Assembly: GCA_019925795.1 (NCBI GenBank)
Contig: CM034305.1
Span: 65,336,573 to 65,400,572, forward strand
Direction: 5' to 3'
Length of the DNA: 64,000 nt
From: Dendrobium chrysotoxum
Lineage: Eukaryota > Streptophyta > Magnoliopsida > Asparagales > Orchidaceae
In this document: piece after piece, positions 39,716 to 53,050 of the stretch
Layout: each line of letters begins with the position of its first letter
Position numbering within the stretch: the stretch's first letter is position 1
Position numbers and translations under genes: made by a program
The notes under the pieces: model-generated
Told to the model about the DNA's origin: nothing
The model's input: only the letters and a program-made list of their open reading frames with translations
The model's database searches: none

Positions 39716-42700
39716 TGTAGGCTCCGAAAGTTAGCGCCTCGGCCTCTCTGCGGACCCCTTTCTTTCTCTTCGGGTCGTCTAGGAGAGTTTTAACAACTAA
39801 GCTCCGAGGCAAATTTTTAGACGGCTGATTGGATTGTGAATAAGACACTACCAGAGATTTCGCCCTCATTTTGCAACGACTTTATGATCTGAGTTCAGGT
39901 TTCTTATAGGCGCAAGCCCCTATAGTTAATTACCCCTCCCGATAATGAGAGAGAACTTTCGATTAAGGCTAGTCGTCAAACAGATACATAGAGATACGTG
40001 ATATCTAGTGTATAATAGCAGCATGAGTTTAGTTTTTGGGACTTAATATTAAAAATTGGAAGTTTCACCATCTTGAACTTAAAGCAGATGGTGGGGGGAA
40101 GTGATGATCAAGATCCTATGGTTCTGTCATCCCGGGCCATCATGGTCTCTGGTCTACTTAGTCAGAGGAGGTACTCGACCCAACCTAACAGAAGGATCCT
40201 TGTCGACAGCCATGTGTTGTTTCATCCAAGAGTATCTTGTAAACCTAGGTGAGTATTTATCTAAGAGGACAAATTTGCATCCACCTCAACTAATAGAGGG
40301 CTTTGTGCCTTATCAATTATATCATATTGATTCATATCTCAAGGATTTGATGCCATTGGGAAGCATACGGGCTCTGTCCATGGCAGTCATGTAATAGTGC
40401 CATTTGACGGCAAGCCACCCGGTTCAGAGGGTCCTGGTCATAACCATTTACCTATGGTGCCATTTAGTGGCGAAAACCATGGTGTGGTGCCATTTGGCGA
40501 CGAAACCATCGGTTATAAGACACGTACCACATCCTTACTGGCAAAAGATGATTTGAGAATGAATCCTATTGATATTCTCGACCAAATATTGGCTCTTTAT
40601 GAGCTAAAATAATTTTCAAATTTGTCCACCTCGACAAATTGTTGCGGATGATGGATGGATTTTGCTTTAATCGTTTGATGGTTTATTTCAATTTTGATTA
40701 TTTAAGATTTTTTTGTATTTTTGGAATTTTGAATTTTCATGGCATTTGGGAGGCATTTTTAAATGTTTATATTCCCTTCCGGTTGAGATTTTCTATCAAC
40801 ACGGCTATCATCGAGGTATTTATGGGCATCTTTGTTTTGTTGTTCGAATCTTGTCGACTCTGTCTGCTTGTAGATAGAGGATCAGATTTGTTGTAGGCTT
40901 TGTGTCTTTATTAATGCATTTTTCTTGTTGTAGGCTTTGAAGATCTAATATGAACGTATAAAATAAATATCTTGGTCGATGTCGTGATCATATATTTGTT
41001 TGATAGTTTGAGCTATATCGACTCCTATCTACTGGAATGGAGGGATCGGGCTTGAACTTAAATTTATCATTTAACAAACACAACATCTTCATACATCATG
41101 TGTGTACCCATAACACGCTCGCTGGGGCTCATGCGGGTATATGCTTTTGTATGCAATTTGTATGATGCAGTTATACGATTGTCATACATACACAACATAT
41201 ATGTATGTCAAGTATGCATATGTGTATACACATTTGCATAAGTGCTTGCATATTCACATAATAAGCTCTGCATGTTACAGTGCATGTGGAAGGGCATTTT
41301 AAAATATTTGACATCAATTAGCCATGCAAATGATTGTCCTTTGAGTGTGCACAACGTTCTGTTTGAAAGTTTGTAGACGCTTTATGTCTGTTTGTATGAG
41401 TGTTGCAAATCTGGTGGCGTAGCGTCGCAGGTGTAAGTTGCTTGCTGCTTTATGAAGGAAGTTTGTCGTACACTAACGAACCTCCTGTAGTTGCTGCAGG
41501 TGCCTACATTTGTTGCAATTCTTTCTCCTATGCTTGCAGATGACATGTTGAATATAAAATGGGTCTCCTGCAGCGGCCCGTAGATATTGCATTTGTTGCC
41601 AATCAGTTGTCTTTTAATTGCGAGGGATCTATACATTTGGCTGTCATTGCATAGCTGTTGATTGCAAGGGTGTTGCAACAGCTCGTAAGTGCCTTGTGCG
41701 TATGTTGCAAATACACTGCCTTTGGTTACAACAATTTGTAGGTGCCTTATATACATTGCAGGTATACTGCTTTTGTCCGTAGATGATATGTTGCATGTAT
41801 ATCTATGTCTATAGAGTGCTGATCATCCTTGCAATTTTTTTGTTGTTGCTGTTTGCAAGGCTACTGTCTTCTTGCAAGATTGATATGGACAGTACACATC
41901 GACTGCCGTCTTTTGCATGCAAGTCAGTGTATTCATCTATGAATGGCTATTAACTATTGATTGGGCTGCATTCACCATTAACTTCTTCATGCTTGCCGAC
42001 TGGCGAGTTGTTGCATTCGATGCACATCTTCCACACTCTACTTATAGGCATATTGCTGTGTTTGTTGCGACTAGTTAGTCCTTTCGTAAGCATGGATAGC
42101 ATGAGCATTGTATATCAATTACCACCATTCGTAGGTGAAATTCTCGCCAAGGATTTTGTAATATTCGACTACAATCAAACTATATGTCCCTTTTGATTTT
42201 TATTGCTTGCGGGGCTCAATGTGCTTGCTTGCATGTTGGTTTTGATTGTAAGGATATTATTGCACTTGGCACACCTCTTTATATCTATTGCAATCATTTC
42301 AAATCAACCAATTGCATAGTCAAGGCAAGTGTTGTGAACCCGTTACTATTGTTCTCATGCAAGTCATGCATAAGATAAAATCAGATTGTGTTATTTGCAA
42401 TTTTATTACTACTTGTAGGTAAGTAGCATTTGTCCGTAAGTTGCTTGGCATCGATTGCAGGGATGTCGTTATACTTGTCGCACATCCTTCGCCTTCTACC
42501 CATGAGCACATCATTATGCTTATTGCAACTATTCAATCCTCTCCATAGGCATGAGTATTATGAGTGTTACATGATAGTTACCACCATTCATGGATGACTT
42601 GTAATGCTCATTAAGGATTTTTATGCATTTATTTGACTACGAGTTCTTCTACCTGTTCAATGATGTTCAATTAAATAATTCATACATGTTATTTAGCATT

Positions 42701-44436
42701 TATAATTTTTAATGTAATTGTGCATTTATTATTATTATTTTTGTAAAGTCCGGTCCCCTGTAAATTTAGATTCTATTCCCTGTCACTTGTTCAAGTTCAT
42801 GTCCAAGTTCCCTATGGTCAAATTTGTATGCCCAGTTCATCATAATTTGATTCAATTTTAGGTCCCCTGTTTGCTCTGAATTTTGGCAGCCTCCCGACAT
42901 CTCCCCAGTTTAGGGAAAATTTCAGGAGTCATAGCCTGCCCACCACGTCAGGGAAAGACGTGCATAGTCGGTGTCTGATGACACAGCGACCGTAGTCTTT
43001 GGTCCCGCCACGCTAGAGAAAGGTGTGCACGGGTCTTCGGGGGTACCTATTTTGAAAACGAAGTTCTTTCCCCGCAAGCAATAAGGCACACGCGAGTACT
43101 TAATTTTTATCTCGTCATGCTAGAGAAAAGCGTGCGCGAGGCTCGCCGCAAGCATTGCTTCCCTCCCACCACGCTAGAGAAAAGTGTGTATAGGGGGTCC
43201 CTCAGCGCGCCACGAGCATCAAATGCGGGATTTGAGGGTTTCTGGGTTTAAAAATCATTATACCTGAGCGAATGAGGTCAGCGGCGATGATGTCGTGGTG
43301 GCAACGATGACGAGCACAAAGATTCTTCTTTTTTTTCCTTTTTTTCTCTTCTCTTTTTTTTAACTCATTTTTTATTTGAACATATATACTATACTTCTAG
43401 AAATAGTAATAACACAGATAATTTAAAATATTAGTTGGTTAAAATAGAAGCAATGTCAACTATATTAACTAATAATGACTATTAATATTAACAGTAAAAA
43501 ATAAGCAGAGGAAAATGGGACCTACTATTGGAGTTTGGATCTAGTGAATCAGCAAATTAAGGTAGGCTGATTTGTGGGCTGTTATGAGTTGTGAAAAGGT
43601 CTATTTGGGCTTGAAGTGAGTGGGCTTTTGCTATTTTGATGAGCTGTTGAGTTGGGTAGATGGGTTGGTTCCAGTGGGCTTTATGTGGCCTGTTTGAAGA
43701 GTATAGTGGGATTGATTGGAGAGTGGAAGGCTGTCTTGGAGAGCAGAGGGCTTCACGTGGCTGCAGAGGGTGTCAGGAGTCTTGATTTTGGTTTGAAGTA
43801 GAGAGGAGGCATGACTCGGAAGGGACTTTGAGCTGTGGAGTGAAGAAGAAGCGACTGCAGGAACATTGCGATTGATAGGGGGGTGTGGAGTATAGAAGGG
43901 TGAAATCAATTGATAGGGGGGTGTGGAGTGTAGAAGGGTGAAATCAACCTCGGCTACAGTTGGGTCGGTAGACAGGGAGGTGGATTCGGTTTGCGGGGAG
44001 GCCGGACAGTTTCAGATTGGGGAAGACCGCAAACAATTGGCTTGGAGCAGTTGTTGAGGGGGAATCGATCAAGTGTTGCAGCAGTTTGTGCGTTCGATAG
44101 GTAGCCGCGGCAAAGGCAAATGCGTTCGGCTAACTGATTTGTGGGGGGAAGAATGGGCTGTTGAGGGTGATGCCTGTTTGGAGTTCGGTGGAAGGAGGTT
44201 GGCCGGTAGGAGGTTCGGCTACTTCGTGTGGTAGAGTGGAGGATTGTGAGGTCTCAGGAAACCAACTATGATCGAGGGGAACCAGAGGATCGATGCTCAC
44301 CTTGACCTCATTTTAACGACGAGGCGCCGTATTCAACTGAGGCGATCTGAGTAGAAATCTCGGGAGGAGATGCGACTTAGGCAAAATTTTCAGCGGGATT
44401 TGAGGTGATTTCTCCGGATTTTCAGGAATTTGTTCA
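39716..44436 (+). mobile_element. Solo LTR of the 4.7 kb LTR family, copy 2
   Basis: Starts TGTAGGCTCCGAAAGTTAGC and ends GGAATTTGTTCA, 4721 bp. GAGAT lies on both sides (39711-39715 and 44437-44441). It shows the same order of blocks as copy 1, including GTGCCATTTGGCG repeats, the CACGCT hairpin array, ATTTTGGCAGCCTCCCGACA and a GA-rich 3' part. No coding region. It lies in the 8.3 kb intron of the OSCA-like gene. Confidence 0.85.
42944..43190. repeat. Hairpin array in 4.7 kb LTR copy 2
   Basis: Four hairpins of the form CACGCTAGAGAAAAGYGTG (first one CACGTCAGGGAAAGACGTG) line up with the copy 1 array. In the first, the stem changed on both arms (GCTT/AAGC to GTC/GAC) so that pairing is retained. 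Confidence 0.7.
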
Positions 44437-44441
44437 GAGAT

Positions 44442-45190
44442 TTGAGCGGATCTTTGACGATACGAAGTAAATTTGATTTGATGATGATGATTTTTTAAAA
44501 TAATAATTAGAATAATAATAATATTATTATTTTTGTTATTAAAATTATAGAAATGTACAAAAAGCTCGCACGTCTTGAAATTCACGCATTGATGCCTTGA
44601 TTTGTGTGTCGATTTCCCTGAGCGAGTTTCATTGGACAAAATTACAGTCCATTTTAGATGTTGTCGACGTTCTGAATGCAACGGTGCAGTCTGTTTCGTG
44701 ATTGGACTTTGTTTGGGCGACGCCACGCTTCAGTTTTCTTGATTTGCGTGCTATTGCCTTGGGATCCTTGTTGATCTCTCTGCGTGACTTTAATTGAGCG
44801 AATGTATGGCCATTTTTGAGTATTGACGACGCTCCGAACACAACGACGAAGTCCATTTTGCAATCGGACGTCGTTTGGGCAACGTCGCGCATTAATTTCG
44901 GGTATCGATCATCCGTTTTGATCGATCTTGTCTGATTTGACTACAAGGGATTCCCTTTTAGATGAATTCGATGTTCTGATTGCAACGACGCAGTCCGTTT
45001 AGCAATCAGAGGTCGTTTGGCCCTTCAAGTAACGCGTCGGGCGCCAATTTTTATCCTTTTCGCGTGTTCTTGCGTATAGGGGTCAACATAGATATTTTGA
45101 ACCCATTTCGCAAGATGTTGCTTTCGTTCGCCATCATTCTCATCATATTTGCTGGAATTGAGTGCACGACACATACAAAGGTCAATAATA
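44442..45190 (+). repeat. Right part of the older repeat split by LTR copy 2
   Basis: Three blocks similar to TCCGAACACAACGACGAAGT followed by CGGACGTCGTTTGGGC begin near 44662, 44828 and 44966. They match blocks at 39250-39690 in type, so copy 2 inserted into this older repeat. Confidence 0.55.
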
Positions 45191-46423
45191 CCTAAAACTA
45201 ATATTGGTGGAAAGGTAGAGGATGCCTAGGGGCATAGACAATTGTATTTCCCACCTTGGATGCAAATACCCAATCTAAGTTGTTATAATCAACTGTTGTG
45301 CATTTTTAATTTATTTATTGACATGATTTGAAGCAATCCATTGAGAGGTATCAAACAATAGTAGAATAACAAAAGGAGATGAATCACTAAATAAGATGAA
45401 GCTATATTAAACATAACAAACAATACAACAGTATGCACATCTATCAGCCACTAATTGCATGGCAAGAGCTTAAAGTGAACTGCATGTTAGCTTGCACATT
45501 AAGTCAAAGGGAACTAAACACCACCCTGAAAAGATAGCTACGCTGATTTTGACATGTCAGTATGTGCACAATTGAAAAAATATAAGGAAAAAATCACAAA
45601 TCAAGAACAGAAGAAGAAAATACATTTTGTTGTCATATCAGCCACTTTGATTTTAACCAATGTCATTGCAAAGGAAGAGATAGATCGCCGAGGCTAGAAA
45701 GGCAAGGCTTACTTTAAGAAAGAAATTAGATCTGACCAAATAAATAAGCAATGTAAAGTCGCTTTACCTATGGGGTAAAAGGCAGTCACACCAAGTAAAT
45801 TCAGCATTACATATATCTTGTACATGTATAATCTTGTTGACTGAATACAGGGCCTATAGATAGGCAGATGAGAACAAAACTGGAAGATAATAAAATAGAA
45901 AACATTCTTAATTATGAGAATATATTAAGTTAATAACTTTTTAATCGACTACTTTACCAAGCTATCTTTCCAATCTTAGAACTTTCCCACAATAATCTAT
46001 ATTTTATTTACTTCCATGTTAACAGTAAAGCATAAAAGTGAAAAAAAAAAAAAAACATCACTCTCCAGGGCAATGGCAGTAAGATAAGTGTCAACAGCAG
46101 AAACAATAGCAAAATTCTTGTAAACAAAAAAGTGAAAAAAAATATCAAAATAATTCTTTGAATAACTGTATGAGGCCATTTTAGTTCCAAACTACAAATA
46201 TTCAATTTAATGCATTGACTCTTCAAATATGATCTTAAATAATTCCTCTGTTGGATTATTTTGGATAAGATTTGAGGAGTCAATAAACTATACGGATAAT
46301 ATTTGGGAAGCGAAGTGATTAAATTGTACACAATAGATAATCTACGATTAAAACGAACCCCAATAAATAACCTGGAATCATTTTGGCATTTTTCTCCAAA
46401 ACAATAAAAGGAAATAAACTCAC
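45191..46423. other. OSCA intron sequence
   Basis: AT-rich non-coding sequence directly downstream (minus strand) of the OSCA exon at 46424. No element ends recognised. Confidence 0.45.
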
Positions 46424-46700
46424 TTGAGTTGGCACGCCAACAGCTAGCCTCCAAGGAATATCCTTTGGTTCAAAGAATATTTGCAGTTGGCTTGTAACAG
46501 ATCCAGTGAGAACAATTGCAAAAAAAGCATTCCATATCGTAAACCAAAGCACTTTACTGCATGCACTCTTCTCAATCCCACTAAGAGAGATATTTCCTTG
46601 CATTGTGGAGAAAATCTTCATGATTGGAGGCACAATGGAAAAAAATATCTGAAGAATGAGACTAGGAAGATATCCTGTTATTACTTGACTAACAACAGAT
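46424..46700 (-). CDS. OSCA/CSC1-like channel, first visible exon
   Basis: A 277-nt open exon with acceptor AACATTGCAG and donor CAA|GTGAGT. After one base completing a split codon it reads SVVSQVITGYLPSLILQIFF, SIVPPIMKIFSTMQGNISLS, then KSACSKVLWFTIWNAFFAIV and PWRLAVGVPTQ, the pore-region helices of the OSCA 7TM domain. The four visible exons give about 313 C-terminal residues of an expected 700-750. No upstream exon was found up to 64000, so the 5' part lies beyond the window or has been lost. OSCA2-clade membership is a guess. Confidence 0.9.
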
Positions 46701-47002
46701 CTGCAATGTTTAAAGTGGCAAGGATTAAATTTGGCAAACAAATAAACCCTTGAAAGTTTGACATGAGGATCTTAATAGGAATATTCATTCATTGGCTAGA
46801 CGAAGCACAAGAAACTACTAAGAGAGTCTAAGCAAAATAAAAATATAACAAAAAATATGAGAATGAATAATTCAGATTTTTAATAGTCTGTTTGAGATGC
46901 AGGGAAAAAAATAAAACTGTACTTTTATATGCAATAAATGGTCCTGCAGGATTATGTCTACATCTTCAGGTGCTCATGAAATATGATCTCATAACCTCCC
47001 TA
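46701..47002. other. OSCA intron sequence
   Basis: Non-coding; ends at the TSD of the next solo LTR. It carries no OSCA exon. Confidence 0.4.
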
Positions 47003-47007
47003 AGCCA

Positions 47008-48415
47008 TGACGAGGACATCCGACCGTGAAAGTTTATCAGGAGGAGCCGAAGATCGACGGCCATGATTGTACCACTTTATTTTGAGTTATTATTTGTATT
47101 TTGATTTATTTATGCATTTTTCCGTTTTTACCCTCATTTGAGGGAGTATGCCTATATGACCTCGGGGGCACTTTTATCATTTATCTTATTATTGTATTTT
47201 GGCTATTTATAGCCCCCTCCTCTTCTTTTTGAGGGGATGGATAATTATTAAAAAAAAATTCTACACTTTGTTCTTAAGAGTTTTGAGAGTTCTTATGAGA
47301 GTTGAAATCCCTAGGTGAGGGAAACGTACTACCCACCAGCTGCAGGAAGCGTCCGGGCTCGTGATTTGAAGTCTCTAGGTGAGGGCAAAGTATTACCCAT
47401 CAGCCACAGGAAGCGTCCGGGCTCGTGGTTTATCTTCTCCACCATCGTCCCTCCTTTCTCCTAGCTGACGGCCACCCTCTCTTCCTCCTAATTTCTGGCT
47501 CAACACCCACCTCCCCTCCTCCTAGCCACCGGCCCAAAGCCTTTCCCCTTCCTCCTAACCGCCAGCCTCTACCTCTCCTCCTTCCTAGCCGCCGGCCCTA
47601 ACCCTAATCCCCTCCTAGCCACCGGCCACATCTCCCCTCCTTTGCCTCCAATGTTTCTAGTCTTACTACTTTCCTAAAATAGACCATAACGAATTTGGAA
47701 GGATATTAATTCAATTTTGAATCAATTTCAAATTTGAATTCTTTGCTAATTGAACATGAGTTATATTTGGAAAGTTTATCAATCAAATCAATTTGAATTT
47801 GAATTCAAATTAAAAGAGATATAGGCATTAAGTCTCTTTTAATTAAATTGGCTGTGCTTGGAAACTATTTGAAATCCTTCCTAACTCCTCCCTCCCTCCT
47901 TTAGCCGCCGGCCCTATCTCTGTCCTCTCTAAATCCTATTTCATTAAGGCTCCTAATTACATTTCCAATTAATGTCCATTAAAGAATTTCAAATCCCTAA
48001 TTGATTACTTTTCATATGTGATGCATCTTAAATTAGGAAGGTTTTAATTTCAAATTTTAATTCATTTCGAATTTGAAATTCTTTCCTAAAATAAGAGAAG
48101 TTATATTAGGAAAGTCTCTCCAATCAAGGCCAATTAAATTCAAATTTAATTTAGAGAGTCAATTGCATTAAAGCCTCTTTCTCCATTCAGATTGGCTTTG
48201 ATTGACAATTTATCTCAATCCCTTAATTCCCTCCCACATCCCCTCCCCACTCCCATAACCGCCGGCCCCCTCTCTCTCCATATTTCCCTCTTTGCTCCCT
48301 CCAATTAATTCTCCCCAAATTAATCCCTCCCAAATTAATTTCAGATTTTCTATTTGCTGGAATTAATTCCAGATTTCTAAATTGTTAATCATGGCTAGCT
48401 TTTGGTTCTACATCA
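47008..48415 (+). mobile_element. Solo LTR of the TGATG family (1.4 kb)
   Basis: Starts TGACGAGGACATCCGACCGT and ends GGTTCTACATCA, with AGCCA at 47003-47007 and 48416-48420. A TATA-like GGCTATTTATAGCC near 47198 and a leader with repeated CAGGAAGCGTCCGGGCTCGT follow. The 3' half is built of AATTTGAATTTG-type segments and CCGCCGGCCC patches, as in the other members. No ORF. Confidence 0.88.
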
Positions 48416-48420
48416 AGCCA

Positions 48421-51400
48421 AATGTTAATATTGAAGGGCTTCTTGTTTCGAGCCAGGAACAAAAATCTACTTGTTCAACGAGTTTTCAGAACCCTATATT
48501 TCAGTCCCTTGGTTGATTTTAACAAACAGATGCCCAAAATTTATTCATGCATGCATTTTCAGGACAAGAGTTGAGGCTTTGACCCTATTTTGACAGTTGC
48601 AAACAACTCAAAGAGAATCTCACCAAATAGACGCAGCAAAAATATGTGATGCAGCAAGGGAACCTGGTTGCAGGCAAAGTTAAAGTCATGGGAATAGTTA
48701 ACTGCAAAGATAACACGCTCTTTTTGAAGAAGAGGACAAGAGTTTGAATGCTCTAAAGAGGGCTATAATTTTTTAAGGACAGATTTTATAGCAGCATGTA
48801 ACGTAATAACCGGTTTAACTGGCCGGTTCAATTGAACCGGCCAGCTCTAATAGCTAAACCCACACGAACAGGAAGCAGAACCGAGAGCAGCACGTGAAAC
48901 TGACGGGCCGAACTCACGAACGAGCAATTATGGATGGCTCGGATCGTGTTTCTAAGCGAAGGATTGTGCGCTCCTCTCTAAGTATAACTCCCTCCTCTTC
49001 ATTAATTATCGCTAAAGAAGTGAACATGTGGAAGAAACGGCTATGACCGAGAGGAAGAAGAAGGAGGTTTGTTTGTCAAAAATTTTCTATTTATGTATAA
49101 ATCCTTCCGTATTACTTCATCTAAACAGTGAGTGATATTTAATTAAAGGCAAAGGAAGAGATTGAAAGTAGAAAGAAGAAATTTGGAGAGAAAGAATAAA
49201 AAGAATTTGGAGATTTTTCTTCTGAAGTTTCTTTTATTCTATGATATTGGAATAAAGAGTAAGTGTTTAAACTATTAATTAAAGTTCAATTTATATAAGA
49301 ATTTATATTTTCATTTTCTAACTGAAGAAAAATTATTGCTGTAGGAAGAATTCAATTATAGTACGCACTGGTTCGATGGTTTGATAGTGAAGGAAGGAGA
49401 TTTGCAAGGAAGAAAAAAGTTCGGTAAGGTAATTATTGTAGAAATTTTGGGATGAATTAGAGCTCTTTTATGTTGAAGTAAATTAGGTTATCATCGTAAG
49501 AAGAATAAGAATCATTGATGTTGCTTTATATTTGAGAAATCCAAGTTAGGCTTATATTAAGTAAGATCTTATTAATGTTATTTGAACTGTGGAAGATTTT
49601 AAGTTGAGACGAGAATATTGAAATCTTAATAAAGCTCGGGGTTGGAAAGAATTAAAGCTCGGAAAAATTCAAAATGGATAAATAATGTTATTTTTAATAT
49701 TTCATGATTCTATTTTATTCATACAGTCTTCTAATTATTTGCATCAGTTACAAATGTTTGAAGGTTTCATTAAAGTGAAAGGTAATACTTATATATATAT
49801 ATGTATATGTAATATATGCAATGCATGAATAATAGTTATATACATAAAAAATGGAAAAGAAGAAGACATACAAATGTTATATATTGAAATAAAATAGATG
49901 TAAATATAAAAAAAAGAAAAGGTATATACATGCAAATTATAAGAGTTCATCCCCGTATGGTACTAGTTGAGGAAGCAACATACCCGTGCACATTAAATGA
50001 AAAAGAAAAAGTAAATGAAAATTATTGTACCTTTATTGGTATATTTAGACGGTGATCTTGTTCTGATGGTAATGGAAATAGAAATGGAATAAACGTGTAA
50101 TGGAAATGGATATATAGAATATAATGAAAAGTAATGTGTAAGAAAGACAAAGAAATAATTATGCTTTGTATTGTATACCCATATACCTAACTATTATATA
50201 AATTATATGGAATATATACATATATACTTATATATGCATGAAATTGCAAAAGGCATGATTATGTAATTGGAAAAGGAACATATTCAATTTTGTTACGTAT
50301 ATAAAATTTTTATGTTACAGGCATGATTATCCACTAAATTTACATTGTAAACTCAACCTATTAAACAAATATTTTCAGGTATGTCTCCAGAGAATTAGAA
50401 ATGGCTGAAAGGAAGGAGTACGTCTATAAAAAATGGCGCGCAAAAGAAAATAGGTAATTTATAATTGCTATAAATATTTAGTTTGGAAAATAGTATGAAT
50501 AGTTTTATGAAAATTTTGTAATAATGGCTCTTTAGTTGTTTTGAAAAGTTTTATGTTATTTTGCTTATGTAATAGAATGAAATGTTACACCGTCCGAATT
50601 TTCATTCCCGCCTCGTTAATTCGATTATCCGGGCCGGGTTGTGACATATAAAGTATCCTTATAATATCCCCAAACCGACTGGCCATAATAGTGAAAATGA
50701 AGAAGACCAAGAATACGAAGGTGCGAAGGAGAGTGTCGATTAGTGTCGCGAGGAGATGGAAGTTGGTCCTTGTGCGGGAAGACAAAGGAGTCGCTCCATC
50801 ACTTGGTATCGTTGTCGGCTCCATCAATTGGAGACGGAGAAGGCCAAGGGATTTCATCCTATACATTTGAGAGAGAGGGAGATGGGAAAGGATCGAGAGA
50901 GTGAGAACGGAAGCAAGGGAAAACCAGCGAGAGAGCTCGAGTGGGGCATACATGTGAGCAGACCTGCGGGCTTTAGTGGATGATCGAGAGAGTCAGCTGT
51001 GCAAACTTGTGTCATGTGTCTTGTAGCGACGTGTAGAGAGAGGAAGCAAACACGAGAGGCTCGACGATTCATTTGGGGAAGGTAACATTCTTTTCTAATT
51101 TGTTTTAGATATTAAAAATAATAATAAGTTAGAGAATGAGGATTTATTATGTAATAATAAATTTAGATTAGATTATGATTTTAAATTAGAATGATTAGCT
51201 GAAAAATTATAAATAATATATATAGAAAGAAGAGAGAGAGAGAGAGACAAAGAGACAGAGAGAGAGAGAGAGAGAAGAATTAAATTTTTATCATTGTTGA
51301 TGAATTACTTTATAATTAGGATTTTTTTAAAGATACTTTTATTTAAATAGAAAATGAGAGTTATTTAGGAACAATTAATAAGCTAATTAAAAAAAGAAAT

Positions 51401-51429
51401 ATTATTAAATTAAGTAAAAATAAATAATT
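48421..51429. other. Unassigned stretch with LTR-like fragments
   Basis: No gene supported. Noted: a palindrome GGCCGGTTCAATTGAACCGG near 48821; a TATATG-rich zone near 49790; TGTTACACCGTCCGAATTTT at 50583 and GGGCCGGGTTGTGACA ending near 50646, which look like LTR termini of another family; and GA microsatellites at 51230-51275. The minus ORF at 50585-50953 has no recognised domain. Confidence 0.4.
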
Positions 51430-51833
51430 ATACAACAACAAGCCTTTATTCCACTATGTGGGGTTAGCTATATGAATCATTTTTCTCGATTGTGTCCTGT
51501 TAAGAGTAAAACTCTCATCTAAATATAATAAAGAAAGGTCATTTCTAATAATTTCTAACCAAGTCTTTTTAGGTCTACCTCTACATTTCTTAACATAAGT
51601 CAAATCTAATACATCTACTTTCCTAACCTGGTCATCAGAAAGCCGTCGTTTTATGTGACCAAACCATCTAAGGCGACTCTCTCTAATCTTATTTTCCACT
51701 GGAGCTACTCCAACCTTTTCACGTATATGCTCATTTCGTATCCTGTCTCTAAGAGTAAAGTCACTCATCCACTTGAGCATCCTCATCTTTGCAACACTTA
51801 ACTTAATATTATGCTTTTCTTTTAATGGTCAAC

Positions 51834-53050
51834 TGATGTGAAACGAAAAGGGGGGGGGGGGGGGATTGGGAGAAGAATTTGGGTAGTAAGGGGTCACGGG
51901 AAAGAGGAAATTAATTCATTGATTAATTATCTTAGGGCAGAAATTAATGAGGGAATTAATTTGAGAGGGAAGGAGGGAGAATTTGAATTTCAAACATCCC
52001 TTAATGGAGGAAGAAATTAAGGGAGAGATGAGAGGGGGGGCAACGGTTTATGGGGGATTAAGGGTTCTTAATTAATGGGGGGAATTAATTAGGGGGAGGA
52101 TATGGAAAGGGGAAGGGGCCGGCCATATGGGGGAGAGAGAGAGGTGTCCACATACAATGTATGTGGACCTCAATTAATTGATTGATTGATTGTAATAAAT
52201 CTGATTTTATTCTCAGATTTGGGAGAGGAATAAAGAGGTTTCCTAAAATAAATTTCAGATTTAGGAAAGGGAATTTGGAATTCAAATTAATTTGAATTCA
52301 AATTAAACCTTTTCTAATTTAGATTGGGTCAATTTAGGAAGGTGATGAGGTGGCATTTGAGGTGGAAATTGGGTGGGCCTTTGGAGGAGCCGGCAGCTAG
52401 GGTGGCTGGGCTGAATTCGGTGGAGGGGAGGGGGGTGGCAGAAGGGTGCTTGGGGAAGGTTGTGGCTGGCGGGTTGGGAAAGTGGGGAGGAAGAAAGCTT
52501 GGCCGGTGGGTATGGAGGGATTTTGGCCAGCATCAAGGGAGGAAGGAGAAAGGTAATTTATGGAAAAGAAAGATACAACAAAGAAACAAAGGATAAAACC
52601 GCGAGCCTTGGACTCTTCCGAAGACTGACGGGTGATGCGTTGCCCTCCTCGAGGGAATTCAATCTACCAGCTCGGACCCATCCCGCAGCTGGTGGAAATA
52701 AGGTTGTCCTCCCATAGGATTTCTCCTCTCCAGAACTCACACAGAGATCCGGACAAAGGCTCCAATGAACTTACTAAGAGATCAAGCAAAGAAATCTAAA
52801 ATTTTATTAATAATCCATCATTCCTCATACAAGAGCAAGGGTCTCTATATATAGGCCTAAAGATAAAAGAAACAAAAAAAGACAACATTGTCCCTTGGGC
52901 TTACATAAGACAACTCCCTTAAGGGTAAAAATGAAAAACTCATAATAGAAATAAAAATTACAAATAACAAATTAAGATAAGGTGGAATGATCTCGGTCGT
53001 CGATCGTCGTCTCCTCTTTTGATAATCTTCATGATCGGATGTCCGCATCA
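51834..53050 (-). repeat. 3' LTR (sense) of the near-empty element
   Basis: In sense TGATGCGGACATCC to GTTTCACATCA. Near its sense 3' end it has a C-run (poly-G on plus at about 51846-51864) that differs in length from the other LTR. The purine-rich ORFs read across it are not genes. Confidence 0.92.

Noticed and set aside
46481..46753. Plus-strand ORF of 90 codons
   Set aside because: Antisense shadow of the OSCA exon at 46424-46700.
50585..50953. 122-codon minus ORF as an N-terminal OSCA exon
   Set aside because: No OSCA motif, no proper splice frame, and the C-terminal part lies in an LTR-like terminus.
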